Origin: Cyclaneusma minus
Lineage: Eukaryota > Ascomycota > Leotiomycetes > Marthamycetales > Marthamycetaceae
Direction: 5' to 3'
DNA: 64,000 nucleotides
Assembly (NCBI GenBank): GCA_037179335.1
Contig: JAKZHN010000036.1
Span: 286,949-350,948, forward strand
The notes below the pieces were generated by a model. That model did not search any database and was not told the DNA's origin. It was given only the letters and a program-made list of their open reading frames with translations. The position numbers were made by a program, and so were the translations under genes. Below, piece after piece: positions 26,015 to 40,256 of the stretch; positions within the stretch are counted from its first letter, which is position 1, and the number at the start of each line of letters is the position of its first letter.

Positions 26015-28143
26015 ATGGTTCTCGCTCCTAAAGTGTATCAGGTACTACCACCATCCACCCCCCTTGTCGAAAATACCTGACTCCGGCTATTAGTTTCTTG
26101 TGGGAGTGTTTGCTTCCTTCGGTAGTATTCTCTATGGCTATGACTTGGGTGTCATCGCCGAGGTGGTGGCGTCTTCCAGCTTCATAGACCAGTTCCATCC
26201 GTCCTCAACCCTCGAGTATGTTCAGTACATCCCAATTTCATACTCACATATGAACTAACACTATGCAGAGGAACGGTGGTATCCCTCTTCACAGCAGGTG
26301 CCTTCTTCGGAGCCGGTTTTGCGGGACCTGTTGGTGACAGATATGGACGTCGTTGGACAATCGTCCTGGGCTGCTTCATTTTCATACTTGGTGGTGGCTT
26401 GCAGACAGGAGCACGATCTCTGAGCTACCTTTTCGGTGGAAGATTCCTTGCGGGTTTGGGAGTCGGGTTTCTGACCATGATCATCCCCCTATACCAAGCC
26501 GAGATCGCTCATCCATCGATTCGAGGAGGCATCACCGCTTTGCAGCAATTTATGCTTGGTATTGGGTCGCTGATAGCGTCTTGGGTTAGCTATGGCACTT
26601 ATTCTGGGCTGACTTCTTCCGCACAATGGAGAATTCCTCTTGTAAGTACCAAATATCTCTTCTGGGGCATTCGATGCCTCGTGAAGCCATACTAACACAT
26701 GTATTAGGGACTGCAGTTGATTCCGGCCATTGTGCTTGGACTCCTGATTTTCCTCTTCCCAGAATCACCTCGATGGTTGATTGACCACAACCGTGGCGAA
26801 GAAGGTCTGCAAACACTTGCTCGTCTTCATGCTCATGGTGATACTTCAGATGCCTGGTGAGTTGTGGAAGCATTCTTTTCATATCAAGCCCCGTTTGCGG
26901 TGTTGGTATAACATTTTCCTGTCGGTTCCAAGTGAGTCCATTGGTTGCTAGGACGCTTCTCACCTTGAGAACAACCTGTCGACTGGTGCCCAAGTCTTCG
27001 AATCCCAAAGCACTCCGCAAACTTGACAACTATTGTCATCGGGTATTGCAAGGAAATCTGACAAAAGAATCCACACGACCGCTTCCAGGATTTGACGAGA
27101 GGGGATGTGGTCGTTCAAGACCCCACACGAATGAATAAAAATTGTTTTCAACACGCGTGTTCTTGGATACTAACATTCTCCCAGGGTTCGGGCAGAGTTC
27201 GACCAAATCCAAGAGAGCATCTCTTTTGAGCACGATCACGAAGCGAAGTCTTATAAAGAGCTCTTCACCAACCGATCTTCCTTCCGCCGTCTGTTCTTAG
27301 CATGCGCTCTCCAGGCTTCTGTCCAGATGACTGGTGTCTCCGCGATACAATATTACTCAGTCACGATATTTGAGCAGATTGGCATCACCGGCGAAGCCAC
27401 ACTAAGATACCAGGCAATCAACTCTGTCATTGCCCTGGTCGCCCAGTTCATCTGTATCCTCTTGATCGACAAATTCGGACGAAGATGGCCGTTGATTGGG
27501 GGTAACTTGGGAAACATGGTTACTTTCATCATTGCAACTATTCTCCTAGGTCAGTAAACCAAGACATCATCAATGGCAGGAAACTCAACTCGATTCCGCA
27601 CTCTTCTTAATCCGAGTGAACACCACAATGCTAACAACACCTTCAGCCCGATTCCCTCCCGGCTCAACAACCAACACCGGTGCCGAATGGGGCTTCATAA
27701 TCATGACCTGGCTCTACAACTTCTCCTTCAGCGCCACCTGCGGTCCCCTCTCCTGGATCATCCCCGCCGAAATCTTCGACACCCGCACGCGCTCCAAAGG
27801 CGTCTCCATCGCCACCATGGTCTCCTTCGCCTTCAACACAATGATCGGGCAAGTAACGCCTCTGGCCATGGACAACGTACAGTACCGCTACTACATCCTC
27901 TTCATCGTCTGCAATTTCACAAACGCAGTTTTCTTCTACTTTGTACTTCCGGAGACGAAGAATTTGCCGTTGGAGGAAATGAATTATCTGTTTACGAATG
28001 CGCCGTTGATTGTGCCGGGGACGGATCAGGGGAAGTATCAGGCGGATTTGAGGGGTGATTTGGAGAGGAGGGCGAGGGAGATTGAGGTTAAGGGGGGTGG
28101 AGTGCATGAGAGTCATGTGGAGAAGGCGGAGGGGGAGTTATAG
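26015..28143 (+). CDS. MFS sugar transporter (sugar porter family)
   Basis: Six exons (26,015-26,041; 26,094-26,215; 26,269-26,641; 26,708-26,856; 27,185-27,549; 27,647-28,143) give 510 residues with consistent phases. Sugar porter marks are GSILYGYDLGVIAE in helix 1, GDRYGRRW after helix 2, the PESPRWL motif before the central loop, QMTGVSAIQYYS in helix 7, DKFGRRWPL and the C-terminal PETKNLPLEEM. About 12 membrane segments are expected. Intron 4 (26,857-27,184) is 328 bp, far longer than the others (52-97 bp), but it has a normal donor (GTGAGT), branch (TACTAAC) and acceptor. The substrate cannot be read from the sequence; the divergent GH51 gene suggests L-arabinose or arabino-oligosaccharides. 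Confidence 0.93.
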
Positions 28144-28258
28144 GGAGGCCTTTCTTGAGAGATTTTTTTTCCTTCTGCAAAGGGTCACCAGTGGTTGGTT
28201 GGATGGGTGGGAGGGGAGAGAGGCGGGAGGGCAGTGGTGGAATCTTCTGATAATCTGA

Positions 28259-28392
28259 TTACTTGAGGTATCCCCAAATACTTGGAATATTCCTAGTAAC
28301 TTGGAATATTCCCAATTACTTAGGATATTCCCAATCACTCTGGATATTATTCCTAATTACTTTGATATTCCTAATTACTTTGGATGTTCCTT
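28259..28392 (+). repeat. 19-bp minisatellite array 3, seven units
   Basis: Units include TAACTTGGAATATTCCCAA and TTACTTAGGATATTCCCAA. Four units are exactly 19 bp, followed by units of 22, 18 and about 18 bp. The array starts 116 bp after the transporter stop codon. It is closest to the family consensus, whose core GGAATATTCC is a palindrome. Confidence 0.88.
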
Positions 28393-29378
28393 GGAATGAT
28401 AACCAGTGACTGCTAATCTAATATACCTCAGAATGTACAGGCATATACATCATCTTTTGCTCAAGTTGATGATTCTGATACTTTATTGTTGGTAATTCTC
28501 TTGCCCAGGTAGGTTGAGACTTCTGTGCTAGATCGAGCAGAGGAGCAAGGGACCGGGTTTTGAGTTAATAGCAGGTCTTCTCGAGCAGTCACTGTCCCTC
28601 CAATCGGCATGCAAGCCACATTAGCGAGCGAAGGGATATAAAGCTTTGGTGAAGGTGTCAGCCACTATTTTCAATACTCGCCATTCCAGTTCTGCAGTCA
28701 CAACTTACAAGTCGTTCGACACTCATGGCTCAAGCCTCCCCAAGGATGTATTACCCCCTGAGGTACAACCGTACAAGGCACAAAGCATGTATCTTCCCAG
28801 CCACAACGATAACACAACAACACATTTCATATTTCGTAAGGTATCACACAAATCCCCAGCGCTCAACTCATCACGGTAGCACACAAACCTCTCTCCGTAG
28901 GCCGTAGCACACACCCGTGACCCCTAAAATCCCCAAGTAATACGCCGTGAACCCCGCCACGTACGTCCGAGCGGAGTCTCGAAACCGGCCCCAAAGGGTA
29001 CTTGAGTACTTGTGTGGTACTTGTGTACATGTGTGTTGCGTGCTGTGTGTTGGGCGGATTGGCAGAGTCAGGATAAAGTACCCCGGATTTTGACGAGTCA
29101 TTTTCGGGGGCGTCTGTTGGATGGAGACGATTGGGGGAACCGGAGGATCTGAGACCGATAATCTTGCAAGCCACGCGACTGCTGAGATCTGGGGAATTCG
29201 ATCGGCTGGGATATGACGGTTGTTAATTGCCTGGGGTTGATAATGCTTCGGGGTTCAATTCGTCTTTTCTTTTTCCTGGTCAGACCTTCCATAATGTTTT
29301 TACTTCAGACCTCTAATGAATTGTATATTTCGGGCTTCGGACTTGAGTTAATAAACAAGTTTTGCTGGCCGGATTCTA
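28393..29378. other. Gene-free flank up to the second A+T-rich block
   Basis: About 1 kb of normal composition with no convincing gene. A GT-rich patch (TACTTGTGTGGTACTTGTG-like) is at 28,990-29,050. Small frames on both strands are unsupported. The composition becomes A+T-rich shortly after the inverted terminal repeat beginning at 29,379. Confidence 0.45.
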
Positions 29379-29487
29379 GGGGGTATGCTATTAAATTTGA
29401 CTGGGGCTAGGCTTAAAATAATTAGCGATAGATTAGCGCTAGGGAATAGCGGCCAACGGCCGGAGCTGAAAATAATAGCATATTCCT
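29379..29487 (+). repeat. Left inverted terminal unit of the split element
   Basis: A 109-bp unit begins GGGGGTATGCTATT and ends AATAATAGCATATTCC, so it is itself flanked by an imperfect inverted repeat. It corresponds inversely to 40,257-40,345. Confidence 0.65.
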
Positions 29488-32115
29488 TTAGCTTGACGCC
29501 CTGCCTTTAAAATAAAAAGGAAATCGCCAAAAAAATATATATGCTATTTCGGCTGATTTTGATATATATAGCCTAGCTTAAAAAATTTTAATTAATTAAA
29601 TACGCAATTTATTACGCATTTCTAAAGCGGGCTTTGCCGGTTATTTGCGTATTATTTTTTTAATTTCAATTATCCCTTTTAAATCACAATTAATTTTTAA
29701 TTGTTTTTTATAAAAATAAAAATAATTAATGCGCAAATTTCGAAATCGTTTAAAAAACCGTTTTTTAGCATTGCGCGGCAAAGTATTAAAAATAGCGCAG
29801 AAAAAACGTAATCTATTAAAAACTTTATAATAATTAATTGCCAAATTATTTTTTTAATAATATTTTTAATAGTATTTCTGCTATTATTTAGAATAGTAAA
29901 AAAATTAAAATATAGCTTACGAATAATTAAAAGCGTTAATTAATTATCCGCGTTTGCAATATTTTTAAAAAATATAAAAAGGCCCCAAAAAAAGCTATAT
30001 TTATTATATTTACCAATTTTAAATTTAGTAAATTATTTTTATTTTTATAAAAGAATTTTTTAAAATGCCAATTTTTTTTAATATATAAAAAAGGAAATAA
30101 AAAATTTCCAAAAAATTATTGCGTGCTTTATTTGCTTTTAAAAATTAATAATTAAAATATAAAAAAGCAAAATAAATATAATTTAAAAAAATTCGAATTT
30201 TACGCAAGTTTTTAATTGCTGGATTTAAAAGCAGAAAAACTATAAAGCGCAGCTGGAATATAAGAAAAAGATTTCGACCAATTAGAAATTAGAAAAATAA
30301 GCTATAATTGCAAAACAAAAAAAAAAGAAAAAAAAACGAATATTTAATTGCTTTTTTTATTAATTGTAATGCCCCTATTTTTAAATAGGCAATAGCAAAA
30401 ACGAATAAAAAAGATACAAAAACCCTAGGGAAAAAATTAAACGCTTAATATTAGGGCTAATTTTAATTTTTTGAATTTGGTAAAAAATTTAATTGGTAAA
30501 GGGAATTTTGATTTTAATCCAAAAATTATTATTTTTAAAAAATTGGTAAAAAAAATTAGATTCTTTTTTAAAAGAAATGCAAAAAGGCCAAAAAAAGAAA
30601 AAAAAAGGGCAAAAGCACCTTTTGGCAGAAATTTAGACTTTTATTGCGCGTAATGCTAGTAAAAATATAAAAGAGAATTAATATGGATTTTGATTTAATA
30701 TAAATTTTATCCTATAATTAAATTTCTTTATATAAATTTTATAATATTAATTGTAATTAATAAAAAATAAAATTTCCAAAATATAAATAAAAAAAGTTTT
30801 AATTTAATAGAAATATAATAATATAATAAATTTCTATAAAATAGTGGCTGTATAGCGGTATTTGAAAAAAAATGTAAATATTTAATGCTTTGGAACCGGA
30901 TTAATTACAAAATTGAAAGCTTTATTTGCTTAATTATTTTAATTGATTTATTTTTAAAACAATAGCATAAATATAAAGCGCAATTAAATAATAAATTTTT
31001 TCTTAATATAATTGAATTCCAATTATAATTGCCAATTATATTTGATTTTTAAAACCATATTTAAATTACAAATAATAATTATTTATTTAGTTTTCTATAT
31101 AAAAAATATAAATAATTGGCTAAATTTAATTATTTTAAAAATAAAATCTAAAAATATTAAAAATTATATTGTTTATATATAAATATTTACAATTTTATAT
31201 ATAAAAGCCGAATTATATAATTTTATAATAAGAATTATATTAATCCCAAATAATACAAAATTCGAATAAATTATTTTTTACATTATATAAAAAACCGGAT
31301 TAAATTATTTCCAAATTTAAATTATTTTTAATTTTTTTGCAAATATTAATTAATAATAACTTTTTTTTTGAAATTTAATATAAAATTGTAAAAATTAGCT
31401 ATAATTACAAAAAGTATATTCGTTTGAAATTTATTTTTAATCGGATAAAACTATATATTTTTATTGCAAAAAATCCTACTTTTTATAAAGCTATTTTTAA
31501 AATTCCCTAAATACCTTTTTTGTTTTAGCTAATAAATTTGAAAAATACTTTTTTATATTTAATAGCTAGTATTAATAATATTGAAAAATTTAATTAAAAT
31601 ATGAATATTTTTTGATATTTTTTAAAAGCATTGCAATAAAATATATAGCCTTTATTAGCGTATAGCCTAATTTAAATTGCTATTTATTTTAAATTAAAAA
31701 CCAGTTTTTAGCCACCGTATTAAAAACGTATTTTATAAAAACTTTAATCGCTAATATAATTATATTAATTTTTTTTAATTAATAGCAAAATTTTCGCCAA
31801 TTTTGAATTTAAATAATTCTATTATATTATATAATATTAAATAAATTGGATTTTATAAAAGAAATAAAAGGCAATTGCTTAATTTAAAAATCGTTTTTAG
31901 CTTTATTTTTATATTAAAGTTTTTCCAAGCCTTTTAATTTTTCAAAAATACTTTAAATAGGCCGGTTAGGGAATTTATTAAACCGTTTAATATATAAATT
32001 TTTATTTATTTAATTTTATAAAATTTCTTATATTTTATATGAAAAAGCTTTTGCAATATTATACCTAATTAATATATTTGCTTAATTGTGCTATTTAAAA
32101 AACCCTAAATCATTT

Positions 32116-32338
32116 TATTAGACGGGGCCAAAAAAAGCGCCCTACGGGCATTTTATAAAATATATACGTTAAAAATGCGCAAAAAATAAGCATTATTTAT
32201 TAAAAAAAGCTAAGCAAAGCTTTTAATATATAATAATTAAGCATTGCTATTTTTATTTAAAAAAATAGCGGCTATTTTTATAATAAAAAATATATATAAT
32301 ATATTTTATTTGCTAATTTAGTTTTAATTATTATAATA
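32116..32338 (+). repeat. 5' LTR of retrotransposon copy C
   Basis: This 223-bp LTR begins TATTAGACGGGGCC on the + strand and ends ATTATAATA. It aligns with 39,477-39,701 along its length, for example AAAAAAAGCNCC and TTTTATAAAATATATA in both. Confidence 0.85.
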
Positions 32339-35300
32339 AAATGGCTATTTTTATTTTAAAAAATAATAATTTAGCAAAATAATAATTATTTAATTAAATA
32401 GCCGCGAATTTAACGCCAATTATAATATATTAAATTCGGCTAAAACTTTTAAAAACCAATTTCCCCCAATTTTAAAATAATTTAATTTTAATAATACTAT
32501 TAGCGCAATGTTTATATTAAATTAAAAAACTATATTAAATAACAGCAATAATAATAATACGCTTGCTAATAATATTGCTATTAATAATGCTAATAAAAAT
32601 GCTATTAATATTAATAATTAAAAGCAATTTATTGCTTTTTTTATTTAAAATCTAAAATTATTTGATAATTTCTTTTAGCCAAATAGCCAATTTATTAATG
32701 CAAATTAGCTTGGGCAAGTTTAAAATTAAAGCGCTTCAATTGGAAATACGGGCATATTGCGCAAAAGCGAAATTAATTAAATTTCTGCTCCCGCTTCCGC
32801 TTTTATTTTTAATTTAATTTAAGGCTAAATTAATTTGAATTTTAATAATTTTATAATTATTTAATAAATTATTTAAAAATTGCGAAGTTGGAAGCCGAAA
32901 TTGCAATTTTTATTTGCAAATATAATTTATTTGGTTTAAATTTTAATAATAAACAATTAATTGCCAAAAGATTTTATATATTTAAAAACTTCCATGTATT
33001 AAATATTAAATTGAATTATATATATTATATATATAAATATATATAAATATATATAAATAATTCAATAATTTATAGAATTATTTTAATATATAATATTATT
33101 TTATTTTAAAAAATAATCTAATTTATATTTATTGCGCTTTAATTATATTTAAAAATTATATATATATTATATAATAATATTATTAAAAAAAACTTTAATA
33201 TTAAATATAATAAATATAAAGCAATAATGCATATTATATATATTAAATTAATTTGCTAAAAAGCTTTTAAAAAGAATCTATTGCAAAATAGAAATTTTGC
33301 TTTTCTATATAAAAAATATTGTTTTTACGTTTTTTAATAAGTAGTTTATTTTTTAAATTTTATAATAATATTAAATAAAATTTTATTTTTTAATAAAGCA
33401 ATTAATTATAAATTAATATATAATATATATTTAATATGATTGAAAATATTAAATATAAAATTAAATCTAATTTAAAATTTAAAATTTAAAATATATTTAA
33501 TATCAATAATTTAAAAAAGCATTATAATAATTATAATAAATTATAAAATTTGCATAATATTTTAAATAATAATATAGCAATTTAATATTAATTTAATTAT
33601 AAAAGCAGAAAAAACAGCTATTATTAAAATAAAAGCTAATAATATAGATAAAATTAATACTGGCTTTTTTGGTATTTTAATTGTAATTTTAATAATTTTA
33701 ATTTATTTAATTATATTTATAAAAAAAGAATTACTAAAAGCTTAAATATAAAATCCGTAAATATAAATAGCCCGGCAATAAAATACATGTTTTAAATAGC
33801 AATAGCTTTAGCGATCGTAAAAAAAGGCCAATTATATAAAAATAGCTTTAATCATAGCTAAAATTGTAATAATTATAATTAAAAAAAGTATAATTAAAAA
33901 GAATTGCAAAAATTGCAAATAAAATTTTTAATTTTATAAATTATAAACATAAATATAATAATTAAAAAAAAGGGAAAAATTGCTAATAATTGCTTAATTT
34001 AATAGTGTTTTTATAAAGCAAAAGCGTATAATAATTAATTCCTTAATTGCAATTAATATTTAAAATATAGGTTTTATTTTTGCTTTTATTAATAATAAAT
34101 TAAATAAAATTTTTATATTATTAATATTTGCAAAACAATAAAACTAAATTAATATATATATAAAATTTTTATTTTTTTATTATTTTGATAAAACTAAAAT
34201 TAAGATTAAATAATATTATAAAATTTTTATTAGAGTTTTTAATAATAAAAATAATATAAAAAATTAAAAAATTAAAAAATATAAAACATTTATATATTTA
34301 TATAATTTGTTATTAAATATGCCTTAATTTAAATAAATAGGCAATAAATATTATAATTGGGCTAAAATTAATTTTATTTATAAATAATAAATTAAAAAAA
34401 TTAAAAAAACTAAATATAATAATTTATATTTTAAATATGATAAATAGGTTATTATTATATATAAAATATTTTACGCATAAAAATTAAAAATATAATATTA
34501 AATTATATAAAATAGCATTTAGCAAAAGAAATAAAAAATTATTTTCTATAAAAAATACCGCAAATTTAAATAAAACTCCTATTATATATATATTAAATTA
34601 CATTTTAAATTTTAATATAATTTCAAAACTATAAATTGCCAAGTATTGAAAGTACCTATAAAAAATATATAGTAAAATTAAAATAAAAATAAAAATAAAA
34701 ATGCAAAATGCAAAAAATTAAAAAACTTAAATTATTTTAATAATATTTTTAATATAATAAAAATTGATATATTATTTATATATTTTAATAAAACGTATAT
34801 TATAAAAACCAAAGCAAATCTATTTTATTAATTTATTTATAAATTATTTAAAAAGCTGCTCACTATATTAAAAAAATTAATAATATATTAGCAAAAAATT
34901 GAATTTTCAAATTAAAAAGCCCAATAAAAGCTTTTATATTATTTATATTTTTTAAAACAAAACAATAGCTTGTATTTATATATTAACTATAAAAAATCAA
35001 ATAATATTATTATTAAAAATTGCTGTTTATTTTTTTCAATTAATAAATTTTTATTAAATTGAATTTTAAAGATTTATATTATAAAATTTGCATATAAAAC
35101 AAAATAGCATTTTATATAAAATATAAGTATTTTAAATATTTAAAGAATATTTTAATTTATTTAAATTCTTTTTAGCGAATATAATAAATATATAAAAGCC
35201 ATATTTAAAAAATTATAAAAACATCTTTTTTTAAAAAAAGCAAATACAATTTTAAAATAAATACAATCTTATTTTTAAATTTTCTAATAAACAAAAACAA

Positions 35301-37077
35301 TATATATATATATATAATTGGAAAAAGTATATGCTATTTAAAAATAACTCATATCAATTATATATATAAAATTGCAATTGTTTTTAAAATAAGCCAACTT
35401 TTATAAATAATTTATTTTAAAATATAATAAAATTATATTGCTTATAATTAATTTCCTTATTAATAATATAAATCATAATAAAAAACCTATTTAAATAGCC
35501 TTTAAAAGCGCAAAAGGGTTTTTAGCGCATTCAAAATATATTTGCAAATAAATTAATATTGCAATATTTTAATTTTATAAAATATTTGCAAATTATATAT
35601 AATATGTTTAAATTTGCAATATTAGAAATTGTGAAGCAATTTAAAAGTTTAAATAATTTAATATAATATTATTAATATTTAATATCTTTTTAATTTTGCA
35701 AATTAATTAATATAAAATTAATATATTAAATCTATAATATGAAATTGCTTGCAATTATACAATCTTTTTAATATTAAAAGCAATATATTAAAAGCATATA
35801 TTATAAAATTTAAATGCTTTTAAATTATAATAATTTTCGCCATTTTATAAATATAAAAACATTCAATAAATATTAAATAAAATAAGCTATAAAATTAAAA
35901 TTTTAAAATTTTAAAATTAAATGTATTGCAAAAATTAAAAATTTCAGTAATTTTTTATTTTATAAATTAAATTATAAAAAGACAATAAAAAATATTTAAA
36001 TAAAAATATCAAAAAGATTTCTATTAATGCTATAGCAAAAGCCTTGCTATTTATTTAATTATATATTAAATATATAATTTTGTAAAAAAGAAAATTGCTT
36101 TTGCAAATATAGCAATTGCATTTTAATTAAAATTAGAAAATTAGAAAATTAATATTGTGTATTTTATTTGCATATTATAAATACAAATTTCCAAATAAAA
36201 AATTGTATTTTATTTAAGCTATAAAAATTCAAAAATCAGAATAATTAAAGCAAATTTCATAATTATATTTAAAATTTAATATATATATATAATAAAAATA
36301 TAAGATTAATTTGTATTGCGCAAAAATAAATAATAGCAATTTAAAAATAATATATTATATAAAAAAATCAAATTATATATTTTCGCAATAAATATATATT
36401 ATATAATAAATTAAATAATATAAAAGCAAAAATATAAAATTATATATATAATTGCTATATTTGCCAATAAAATAAAATCCGCTAATATATGCCTTATAAT
36501 TAATTATAGTTTTTGCTTTTAATTAATAAATTATAAATATATTTATTATAAAATTTTATTATAAATTTGCCAAAATTATAATATATAAGTAAAATATATA
36601 ATGCGATTTTAATAATAATAAATTATTATATTAAAAATATTAATATATAATTTTTAATAAAATTAGTTTTTAATAAAAAAATTAATTTTATAAAAAGTTT
36701 TAAAATTATTATATTTAATTATAATTTTATATTTATTAATATATTATAAAAAGCCTTTTATTATAAATTCCGTATAATATACAAATATAATATTGTATTT
36801 TATTTTTAAATAAATAAATAAATAAAATAAATAAACCAAATTTTAAAAATTTATATATAATATTATTGCAATAATAAATAAATAAATTAAGCAATTTAAT
36901 TAGCTATAGCAAAATTCGCCTATAACAATATAAAGCAGAAAATATTGGATTTTCTTTTTATAATATCTAAATATTATTTGCAAATTATTATTACTTTTTT
37001 TATATAGTTTCTAAAAAAATAAAAAAAATAAAATAAAAAAATAATATAGCAAATATATATTATTATAAAAATTGGAA

Positions 37078-37224
37078 AAATACTATTAATAAATATATAA
37101 AGCAATATATAAAAAAGCATAAAATTTTAAATTTTAATAGAAGAAATCGGGTGTTTTTATTTATTAAAAATATATATTTTGAAATTAAAAAGCTAATAAA
37201 AGAATATATAGATGTTTTTTATTA
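37078..37224 (+). pseudogene. Relic of the integrase C-terminal region in retrotransposon copy C
   Basis: About 48 codons remain open on the + strand, with KYIKQYIKKHK, VFLFIKNIYFEIKKL and EYIDVF in the order and spacing of the Ty3/gypsy integrase C-terminus. A FHISVLK-like stretch follows a little later at about 37,298-37,320, as in intact integrases. It is non-functional. Confidence 0.6.
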
Positions 37225-37422
37225 AAAAAATAAAAGCTTAAATTTATTGTTTAAAATCCATATTTAAATGTTAATTGGAAAAATTATATAATATTTTTCA
37301 TATTAGTGTTTTAAAATTCGCTAAAGTATTTTAAAATAATATAGATAAACCGTGCTTTGCAAATTTTAAAAATTTTTAAATTTTTAAAAACAATTAAAAA
37401 TAGGAAATTAAAAAAAATTATG

Positions 37423-37456
<34 letters not shown>

Positions 37457-39476
37457 TAAAGAAAGTAAAGCCAAAATTGGAATTAAATCTTTATTTAAAA
37501 ATACTTTATAAATACTTCAATTATTTTAACCAAATTTATTAAAAAAACATTAAAATTAAATTGTAATAATAATAAAATATTTTTTAAAAAAACCGCAAAT
37601 TTTAAGAAAGAATATTAAAAAACCAATTCCAATTTTATATTTAAGTAGAAAATACTGAATTATACATAATAGCAAGCAAAAGCAAAAATAAAAATATTTA
37701 AAGCATAAAAATATAAATTTAATTATGTTTTTATATTTAATTCAAATTAATTTAAATTACATTTTATAAAAAATTAAATTAAAACATTAAAAATTAAATA
37801 ATAAACGCAATTTAATTAAAAATTATAAAATGCATAAATAAAAACTATAAATTCCATATATTAAATAATTTAATCAAAAAGAAATCCAGCTAGCAAAATT
37901 AAAAAACCTATAATATTTCCAAATAAAACCAGCTATTAATTATAATTCGCGTATATTAAACCTATAATTCCTATATTTTATATTATATTGCTAAAAGCCC
38001 GATTTTCGTTTTTATTAAATAAAATATTGTTCAAAAAATAATTAAAATTGGAATTCATTTATACTCTAATTAAATATATATAAAAAAAAATAGAAAATGG
38101 ATTTATTAAATAGTCTTAAATATTAATTGCTATATATATTAAAATATAAATTGCAAAAATAATTAAAATTAAAATTATTATTGCATTTTTAATATTTTTA
38201 AAAATATTGCGTATTTTATACTTTTAAAAAATATCAATTTTAAAGCAAAAACAAACCCCGATAATTTTTATATTATTTTTTAATTAAGTTATTTTTTTAT
38301 TATAATTAGCGCATTAATTTTTTAAAAAAGCCTAAATTTCAATATAGCAATAATAATAAAGTATAAAAATATTATAAATTGCATTAAATAAAAAAATTCA
38401 AATAGCAAACATTTATAAAATAATAAATTTAAAAAAAAATGCAAAATATAAATTTATTATATAGTAAAAAAGCTTATAATTAGCGCAATAATAATAGTAT
38501 TTAAAACTATTAACAGCCAAATTATAAATATTAAAAATATTGCAAAAGAAATTTGCAAAAAAAATTATATGCATATTAAATACAAATATAAATTCAAAAT
38601 ATAAATGCGGATTTAATAATAAAGCAATTCAAATCCTTCAATAGAATTTTAAATTGAGTATTCCCAATGCTATAATTATAACCAATAGCTTTATTGCGCG
38701 GATTTCGAAAAGCATTAAATTAAAAAAAAATGCATTTTGCAATTAAAAATATTAAAAGCTATAATATTAAAATTAAAAATTAATAAAAAAATTAATTTCC
38801 ATTAAAAAAGCATATATAAAAAAATCTATATATACATAAAGAGCCTAATAAAAATAAAAAGGCCTATTTTATATAAATAAAGCCTTTAATAAAATTTAAT
38901 ATAATTATTATAAAACAAAATACTAAAAAAACCCCTTTAAAATTTGCTGAAAAAATCAAAAATCAAAAATCAAAATCAAAAATATAATTAAAAATCAATA
39001 TATTATTATTGCAGTAAATATAATATATATATATATATATATATAAAAGCAAAAAATTAAAAAAACCCTAAAATTAATTATTTAAAACAAGCCGCCGCTA
39101 TATTAGTTTTTTAGCATTTGCAAAAAAAGCATGCGCAAAAGCTAATATAATATATGCAAAACCAATAAAAATAATAAAATCCTAATAAATTTCAATATAA
39201 AAAAATGAAAATTTAAAATAATAAAAGTAATTAAATAAAAATTTAAAATTAATTTAATAATAAATAATGCAAGCTATATATTAAAATGAAAATTTTAAAA
39301 ATTAGGCAATAATAAATTTAAAAATAATTATTAATAATAGCAAATTAATAAAAGCCTATAAATTTACGCAATTAAAATAAAAAACCAAAATTAATAATTT
39401 AAATTTAAATATTAAATTATTAAAACGCGAAAATTTGCATTTAAAAGCTTTAAAGCCCAAAGCTATAAAAACCAAT

Positions 39477-39701
39477 TATTATATAGGGCTAAAAAAAGCT
39501 CCTTGCGGGTATTTTATAAAATATATATATTAAAAATGCGCAAAAAATAAATATTGCTTATTAAAAAAGCTAAGCAAGGCTTTTAGCGTATAATATTTAA
39601 ACGTTGTTATTTTTATTTAAAAAAAGCAGCGGCTATGTTTTATAGCAAAAGAATATATATAATGCATTTTATTTGCCAATTTATTTTTAACCATTATAAT
39701 A
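39477..39701 (+). repeat. 3' LTR of retrotransposon copy C
   Basis: This 225-bp LTR begins TATTATATAGGGCT and ends ATTATAATA at 39,701. It is directly followed by the CATTT target duplication. Confidence 0.85.
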
Positions 39702-40256
39702 CATTTGGAAATAAATTTTTCAATTTACAATATTGGCGTATTTTTATAATTTATTAATTTTTAGCCGGCCTTTATTCCAGGCAAATGTTTTTAAAGTTAA
39801 TACGCGAAATAAGCCAGGATATTATTAAAAATAAAACAGAATTAGCCAATATTTTTTTAATATATGCGTAAAAAAATTCTATTGAAAATCGCTAAAAAAA
39901 TTATTTTAAAAATATATAAAAAGCAAAAATAATATTGGGTTTATTATCGTTGCGCTGTTTAATAGTTTTAAAATTTATGAGAGGGAAAATAAATCGAATT
40001 TCGTTTTTTAAAAAGCATATAATTTTTTTGCATTAAATGCCGTAATAATTATTTTTAAAAAATGTTTTTTTTTAATTTAAAGAAATATTATAGCAAAAGC
40101 TAATAAGGTATAAAATTGGCGAATAGCGTGGTAAAAAATCATATTTGAGTGTTTTAAAGCTATTATGAAATTTGATTTTATACGCAAATTTCGCGCTAAT
40201 TTAGTAATTATAATTAAAAAAAATGGCTGGCCAATAAAATTTTAAAAATTAGTTTT

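Larger units (their letters stand above)
32116..39701 (+). mobile_element. LTR retrotransposon copy C, Ty3/gypsy-type, RIP-degraded, complete in outline
   Basis: This 7,586-bp element has LTRs at 32,116-32,338 and 39,477-39,701. It is flanked by a perfect 5-bp target duplication, CATTT, at 32,111-32,115 and 39,702-39,706. It is inverted relative to copies A and B. The integrase C-terminal relic at 37,078-37,224 reads on the + strand, so the left LTR is the 5' one. The 2.1 kb between that relic and the 3' LTR is as long as in copy B, so it is part of the element. All long frames are destroyed. The remaining differences from copy A are largely C/T and G/A. Confidence 0.88.

Noticed and set aside
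29641..30653. Lysine-rich frames in the outer A+T-rich element taken as possible small genes
   Set aside because: They are short, low in complexity and lie in RIP-degraded repeat sequence.
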